In this document: positions 59,709 to 64,000 of the stretch, in pieces
Layout of the letters: every line of letters starts with the position of its first letter
Position numbering within the stretch: the first letter of the stretch is position 1
DNA from: CAIKBL01 sp964555355
Lineage (GTDB): Bacteria > Pseudomonadota > Gammaproteobacteria > Ga0077536
DNA length: 64,000 bases
Direction of reading: 5' to 3'
NCBI GenBank assembly: GCA_964555355.1
Contig: CAZKRY010000013.1
Location: 1 to 64,000 of the forward strand
The notes under the pieces: model-generated
Seen by the model: the letters and a program-made list of their open reading frames with translations, nothing else
The model's database searches: none
What the model was told of the DNA's origin: nothing
Position numbers and translations under genes: made by a program

Positions 59709-61208
59709 TTAGCGGCCGAGTAGCGACAACACCGACTGCGGCAGCTGGTTGGCTTGCGCCACCATCGCCACGCCGGCCTGTTGCAAGATCTGCGTGCGCG
59801 TCAGGCGCGCCGTTTCTTCCGCAAAGTCGGCGTCTTGGATGCGACCACGGGCGGACGTGATGTTCTCACGCACGTTTTCGATGTTACGTATAACCGCTTC
59901 CATACGATTTAACTTGGCACCCAACACCGAGCGCTGGCTGTTGACCGAATCGAGTGCTTTCTCGAACACCAACATCGCCAAGTTTGCCGACGCCGCACTG
60001 GTTACCGTCTGCGCATTCACCGTGGCATCGGCCAGAGTGGTGGTTGAGCTGCTGATACCAACCAACGCTGCACCGGTCGTCGAGGAATCGTAGGACGAGG
60101 TCAGATCGCCCAACGAATCGTTCAAGACAATGGCACCGTTGGCACCAGCGGCAACCGATGTCGTGCCGGCCGCGAAGAATGAAGCAACACCCGCGTCGAC
60201 GCTGGTATTCGCGGTCACGGTGATCGCGGCGCCGGTGCGGTTGGTCAGTACGATGGCTTCCGCTGTCGCGGTGGCACCGTCGGGCGTACCAACCTTACTA
60301 GCGGTGACTCCGTGCTGGGCGGTCAGCGAGTTGATGGCGGTAACCAAATCGTCACCCACGGTCGTTAAGCTGGACGTGCCGGCGACGGCGCCGATCGCGA
60401 TGCCGTTAATCGTCAGCGACCCGGCGGTCAAACCGTCGATGGCGGCGGCTGTAACGCCGGCAGACGCGTAGCTTGAACCGACGAGACCGTTCCCGTAAGA
60501 GAATGCGCTGATACCAGTTTGATCGGTGACGGCGTTGATTTGGTTAATTTTATTGGACGAAACGGTTTGCGCGGCAACCGCACTACCGAGGTCCGCGCCT
60601 TCAAGGGTGGCGGCGCCGCCCAAACCGACGTTATAGGAAACCGCTACGCGGCTGGCGAGCTGCGCATCTGTCAAACCGGACACCGTTTGATAGTTGGTGG
60701 CAACGCCCATGCCCGTTGGCGAAAGATTTGAAATCGAAACGTTGATTGTTTCGTTGACGAACGCACCGATTTGGAAATCGCCGCTAAAGCCGCCGGTCAG
60801 TAGTTTCTCGCCGTTATACCGTGTTTGGTTCACGATACGCGACATTTCGTCGAGAATCTGGCTGACTTCCTGGTTGATCGACGCGCGGTCCGAACTGGTG
60901 TTATAGCTCGCCGCTTGCACCGCGAGGTCATGCGCGCGGTTCAAGTTACGAATCATTTCTTCCATCGCGCCTTCGGCCGTTTGCGACACCGATATACCGT
61001 CGTTCGCGTTACGCACGGCGACCGACAAACCGCCAATCTGGGTTGACATACGGGTGGCGACGGCGACACCGGCCGCGTCGTCTTTCGCGCTGTTGATACG
61101 TAAGCCGGAAGATAAACGTTGTACCGCGAGCGAGAGGTCCATCTGCGTGCGGTTTAAGTTCCGCTGCGCATTCAAGGACATGATATTCGTGTTAATGGTT
61201 TGAGCCAT
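59709..61208 (-). CDS. fliC: flagellin FliC
   Basis: A protein of 499 residues with conserved D0/D1 ends: AQTINTNIMSLNAQRNLNRT, SGLRINSAKDDAAGVAVATR and SQILDEMSRIVNQTRYNGEK at the N-terminus, and AVIRNIENVRENITSARGRI then QDADFAEETARLTRTQILQQ at the C-terminus. The central region (about 180-400) is Ala/Ser/Thr-rich and offers many sites for O-linked sugars. Single flagellin gene in the window, transcribed from a sigma-28-type promoter. The TPR glycosyltransferase gene diverges upstream and probably modifies it. Confidence 0.94.
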   Translation of the reverse strand: MAQTINTNIMSLNAQRNLNRTQMDLSLAVQRLSSGLRINSAKDDAAGVAVATRMSTQIGGLSVAVRNANDGISVSQTAEGAMEEMIRNLNRAHDLAVQAASYNTSSDRASINQEVSQILDEMSRIVNQTRYNGEKLLTGGFSGDFQIGAFVNETINVSISNLSPTGMGVATNYQTVSGLTDAQLASRVAVSYNVGLGGAATLEGADLGSAVAAQTVSSNKINQINAVTDQTGISAFSYGNGLVGSSYASAGVTAAAIDGLTAGSLTINGIAIGAVAGTSSLTTVGDDLVTAINSLTAQHGVTASKVGTPDGATATAEAIVLTNRTGAAITVTANTSVDAGVASFFAAGTTSVAAGANGAIVLNDSLGDLTSSYDSSTTGAALVGISSSTTTLADATVNAQTVTSAASANLAMLVFEKALDSVNSQRSVLGAKLNRMEAVIRNIENVRENITSARGRIQDADFAEETARLTRTQILQQAGVAMVAQANQLPQSVLSLLGR

Positions 61209-61313
61209 TAGTGTTACTCCTCATGGCCGAGGACACGTGGGTGGCGCGACCTGTGGCCTGATTGCATTTGGCGGATATGCTCGCAATGAGCATTTACCGC
61301 CTCCCATCGAGGG

Positions 61314-61340
61314 TATCGGTCAGCGCGGCGTTGGACTTGA
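61314..61340 (-). promoter_or_regulatory. sigma-28-type promoter of fliC
   Basis: Minus strand: TCAAGTCC, 11 bases, GACCGATA, close to TAAAGTTT-N11-GCCGATAA with exact spacing. It lies 106 bases before the fliC ATG, giving a leader of roughly 100 bases. Confidence 0.7.
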
Positions 61341-61482
61341 GGCGTTTTCGCGCGCGGCGCGAATTCTGTGAGACGGTTATCTATTTTGCTGGGTCCGCCG
61401 ACGCCGGCGCGGGCGCGGGCGGACCCTTGAGCGCTAGCGGCCGCTCGGCCCAACCCTTGAGTACACACGGTACGACACGAAT

Positions 61483-61498
61483 TGGCCTACCCCTTGCA
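61483..61498 (+). promoter_or_regulatory. sigma-54-type promoter of the TPR glycosyltransferase
   Basis: TGGCCTACCCCTTGCA keeps TGG and TTGCA with the correct spacing. It ends 42 bases before the ATG at 61540. This puts a glycosylation gene in the flagellar sigma-54 class. The 331-base gap 61209-61539 holds this and the fliC promoter and no gene. Confidence 0.65.
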
Positions 61499-61539
61499 AG
61501 TGACTACGTAGCAATGACGTCGCGTTTCAAAGGAAACTC

Positions 61540-63645
61540 ATGCACCGTGTCAAGCGCCAAACCAAAAATAGAGCCGTGAATGCCTCGACGCTGCTGGCCG
61601 ATGCGTACGCGCACCTCAGCGCCGGGCGCTACGAGGCAGCGCTGCAATTGTTCTGTCAGGTGCTGGAAACGGCACCGAATGAGCCTGCCGCGCTGCACGG
61701 ATTAGGGCTTGCGTGCTTTCAATTGACACGGCTCGACGATGCGCTCGCGTTGCTCAGGCGTGCGGTCGAACTCACGCCGGAAAACGCCGAATATCACAAT
61801 AATCTCGGCACCCTGTTGGCGGCGAAGCGGCAATTTGAGGAGGCAACGCTTTGCCATCATCGTGCCGTGCAGTTAGCGCCCGCGTTACCAGAAGCGCATA
61901 ACAACCTAGCCAATGCCCTCAGGCAATTGGGCCGACTCCCGCTCGCGCTGATGAGTGTCGATAGCGCGCTCGCCTTGCGACCGGCGTATGCCGAGGCGCA
62001 CTTAAATCGCGGCAATATTCTGCGCGACATGCGCCGACTCAAAGAGGCCGAAGCGGCCTATCACGCCGCGCTCGAACACAACCCGCAATTGGCGGACGCC
62101 TACAACAACCTTGGTACGGTATATACATTGGAGAATCGCTGGACGGAGGCGCTCGCGGCCTACGGCGCGGCACTCGATCGCGCGCCACACTCGGCTTCGG
62201 CCCATTACAATCTGGGTACGGCTCACTATCAGTTGGGACAATTAGAATCGGCCAGCGCGGCACTCACGCGCGCGCTCGAACTGCAGCCGCATCTTGCGGA
62301 AGCGGAACTCAATCTCGGTAATATCGCCAAAGATCAGGGGCGGCTCGCGATCGCGATCGAGCATTTTCAAGCCGCGCTCAACCTGCGGCCGCATTACGCC
62401 GCCGCGCGTAGCAATCTGTTGTTCACGCTGAATTACGTCGATGGCGTAAGCCAAGCGGAAATTTATACCCACCACCTCGCTTTTGCGCAGTTGCATGCCG
62501 CGGCGCATCGCGCGGCATGGCGGCCGTTTCCCAATCCGCGCGATCCAACGCGGCGCTTACGCATTGCCTACGTCTCGCCGGACCTGCGAGGTCACGCTTG
62601 TGCGTGTTTTGTCGAGCCGTTGTTACGTCTGCACGATCGCGCGCAGTTTGAAGTATATGCCTATGCCGAGGTGGCGAAACCCGATGAAGTGACGATGCGA
62701 CTTAAAGGGCTGTGTGATCAGTGGCGCGACACCGTGGGGCAGACGGATGACGAGGTGGCCGCGCGCATCCGGCATGATGCGATAGATATTGTCATCGATC
62801 TCGCCGGGCACACCGCCAACAATCGGCTGCTCGCGTTGGCGCGTAAGCCCGCGCCGGTGCAAGTCAGTTATCTCGGCTATCCCGCGACCACCGGCGTGCC
62901 GGCGATGGATTATCGCTTGACCGATGCCGTGACCGAGCCGGCCGGTCTTGCCGAGCAGTACTACACGGAGAAGCTCGAACGGCTGCCGCAAAGCTTGTGG
63001 TGTTACCGCCCGCTCGATGACATGCCGCCGGTGTCGCCGTCGCCTGCGCTCGCGAACGGTTACGTGACGTTTGGCTCGGTCAACAATTTCGCGAAGGTTG
63101 GCTCCCGCGTCATTGCGTTGTGGGCACGCGTGTTACACCGTGTGCCAGACGCACGGCTAGCCATGTTATGCGCAAACGATCGCGCGACGCTGTGTGCCGT
63201 GTATGACGAATTCGCGGCGCGCGGGATCGCGCGCGAGCGGCTGTCGTTATACGGCCGCGAGCCGCGCGACGGTTACCTGCGCCGCTTCGCCGCCATCGAT
63301 ATCGCGCTCGATCCGTTCCCCTGTAATGGCGGTACCACTACCTGCGATGCGTTGTGGATGGGCGTACCGGTCGTGACCTTGCGTGGCAGTACGTTTCTAT
63401 CGCGCGCGAGTTTGAGCGTGCTCACTGCCGCGGGTTGCGCCGACTGGGCGGGCGACGACGAAGAAGCCTATATCGCCATCTGCGCGCAGCTCGCCGCCGA
63501 CCCGGCGGCGCTCGCCGCGATTCGGGCCACGTTGCGCGCGCGCTTAAGCCATTCACCCTTGCTCGATGGGGTGGCGTTCACGCGCGATGTCGAAGCGACG
63601 TTACGCCGCCTGTGGAGTCGCTGGTGTATGGAGGAGGCCGCATGA
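61540..63645 (+). CDS. TPR-GT41 glycosyltransferase (O-GlcNAc transferase/SPINDLY-like)
   Basis: A protein of 701 residues. About seven or eight TPR units fill residues 10-290 (for example AALHGLGLACFQLTRLDDAL, AEYHNNLGTLLAAKRQFEEA, ADAYNNLGTVYTLENRWTEA). The catalytic GT41-like part follows at about 325-690: LRIAYVSPDLRGHACACFVE, DIVIDLAGHTANNRLLALAR, VQVSYLGYPATTGVPAMDYR, VTFGSVNNFAKV, and DPFPCNGGTTTCDALWMGVP. It probably transfers a sugar to flagellin Ser/Thr, given its place beside fliC. The stop overlaps the next start (ATGA). Confidence 0.87.
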   Translation: MHRVKRQTKNRAVNASTLLADAYAHLSAGRYEAALQLFCQVLETAPNEPAALHGLGLACFQLTRLDDALALLRRAVELTPENAEYHNNLGTLLAAKRQFEEATLCHHRAVQLAPALPEAHNNLANALRQLGRLPLALMSVDSALALRPAYAEAHLNRGNILRDMRRLKEAEAAYHAALEHNPQLADAYNNLGTVYTLENRWTEALAAYGAALDRAPHSASAHYNLGTAHYQLGQLESASAALTRALELQPHLAEAELNLGNIAKDQGRLAIAIEHFQAALNLRPHYAAARSNLLFTLNYVDGVSQAEIYTHHLAFAQLHAAAHRAAWRPFPNPRDPTRRLRIAYVSPDLRGHACACFVEPLLRLHDRAQFEVYAYAEVAKPDEVTMRLKGLCDQWRDTVGQTDDEVAARIRHDAIDIVIDLAGHTANNRLLALARKPAPVQVSYLGYPATTGVPAMDYRLTDAVTEPAGLAEQYYTEKLERLPQSLWCYRPLDDMPPVSPSPALANGYVTFGSVNNFAKVGSRVIALWARVLHRVPDARLAMLCANDRATLCAVYDEFAARGIARERLSLYGREPRDGYLRRFAAIDIALDPFPCNGGTTTCDALWMGVPVVTLRGSTFLSRASLSVLTAAGCADWAGDDEEAYIAICAQLAADPAALAAIRATLRARLSHSPLLDGVAFTRDVEATLRRLWSRWCMEEAA

Positions 63646-64000
63646 GCACGCGTACTTCGGCGCGGCGCGGCGATGAGCGGTTGCTCCAAGAAGGTTTGGC
63701 ACACCACCGCGCCGGTGCCGTGGAGGCCGCCGCGGCTTGTTATCGCGCGGTACTCGCGCGCGCCCCAAAGCATGTCGATGCGTTGCATTTGCTCGGGATA
63801 GCCGAGCGTGATTTAGGCAATCTTGCACAAGCCGCGCGACTTCTGGGGCGTGTGGTCGAATTGCGGCCGGCGTTCGCCGAAGCGCTTGGCAATCTCGGTA
63901 TGGTACTCGCGGAGAGCGGACAATCCGTCGCCGCGGCCTCGACTTTGCGCCGCGCGCTCGAGTTGAACGATAAATTGGTCGAGCCTTGGTTCACGCTCGG
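63642..64000 (+). CDS. second TPR protein, cut by window end
   Basis: The frame opens at the ATG overlapping the previous stop and runs off the window after 119 codons. The readable part is TPR: GDERLLQEGLAHHRAGAVEA, KHVDALHLLGIAERDLGNLA, AFAEALGNLGMVLAESGQSV. It resembles the start of the preceding glycosyltransferase, so a second TPR glycosyltransferase or related TPR-sulfo/methyltransferase is likely. The catalytic part is outside the window. Confidence 0.75.
   Translation, partial: MSTRTSARRGDERLLQEGLAHHRAGAVEAAAACYRAVLARAPKHVDALHLLGIAERDLGNLAQAARLLGRVVELRPAFAEALGNLGMVLAESGQSVAAASTLRRALELNDKLVEPWFTL

Overview
The window comes from a high-GC bacterium of the Pseudomonadota. The evidence is the flagellar gene order (ycgR-flgN-flgM-flgA divergent from cheV, then flgBCDEFGHIJKL, with fliC-flaG-fliD converging), sigma-54 and sigma-28 promoter motifs before the flagellar units, a HiPIP, and intergenic palindromes of types common in beta- and gammaproteobacteria. 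The order resembles Pseudomonas-like gammaproteobacteria more than FlhDC-driven groups, but no marker gene is present to fix the class.

Layout. 1-2.4 kb is an accessory edge: a 171-bp tandem repeat, a secreted YHYH/excalibur protein, a decayed ORF6N phage antirepressor, a PAS protein and a host-attachment protein. 2.4-19.1 kb is a metabolic mosaic: KdsC-like phosphatase with NIPSNAP, GST, amidase, nitroreductase, luciferase-like flavin enzymes, an amino acid permease, an acyl-CoA synthetase, an MFS carrier, two tandem luciferase-like paralogues with an acetoacetate-decarboxylase family protein, HiPIP, small proteins and PhoD. 19.3-32.3 kb is rich in CoA chemistry: two class III CoA-transferases, a stand-alone and a double-domain acyl-CoA dehydrogenase, an acyl-CoA ligase, a crotonase and more luciferase-like enzymes. 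This suggests catabolism of organic acids or xenobiotics. Inside it sits a two-gene unit: a small soluble protein with a divergent chemoreceptor-hairpin sequence, followed by a diiron ODP/flavodiiron-type metallo-beta-lactamase protein. A perfect FNR/ANR box lies just upstream. I regard this as the best candidate for an undescribed system, an oxygen- or iron-responsive input to chemotaxis.

32.4-34.1 kb is an AT-richer accessory patch with an orphan AbrB-type protein and an unknown zinc-ribbon membrane protein. 34.9-40.2 kb is a tightly overlapped operon with the order and content of mxaRSACKL, the calcium-insertion/maturation genes of methanol dehydrogenase, but with no dehydrogenase structural gene nearby. 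40.3-43.8 kb holds a periplasmic cyclase-family hydrolase, tRNA-Ala(CGC) and an arsenosugar-type module (ArsS radical SAM protein plus two glycosyltransferase-like proteins).

43.7-64 kb is flagellar. It covers c-di-GMP control (ycgR), chaperone and anti-sigma factor (flgN, flgM), P-ring chaperone (flgA), cheV, rod/hook/ring/junction genes flgB-L, filament genes fliC-flaG-fliD, and TPR glycosyltransferases that probably modify flagellin. I find sigma-54-type -24/-12 motifs before flgA, flgB, flgJ and the TPR glycosyltransferase, and sigma-28-type motifs before flgM, fliC and possibly cheV. Together these give a tiered flagellar hierarchy that includes the glycosylation gene.

All functional calls come from reading motifs and order by eye; no database search was run.
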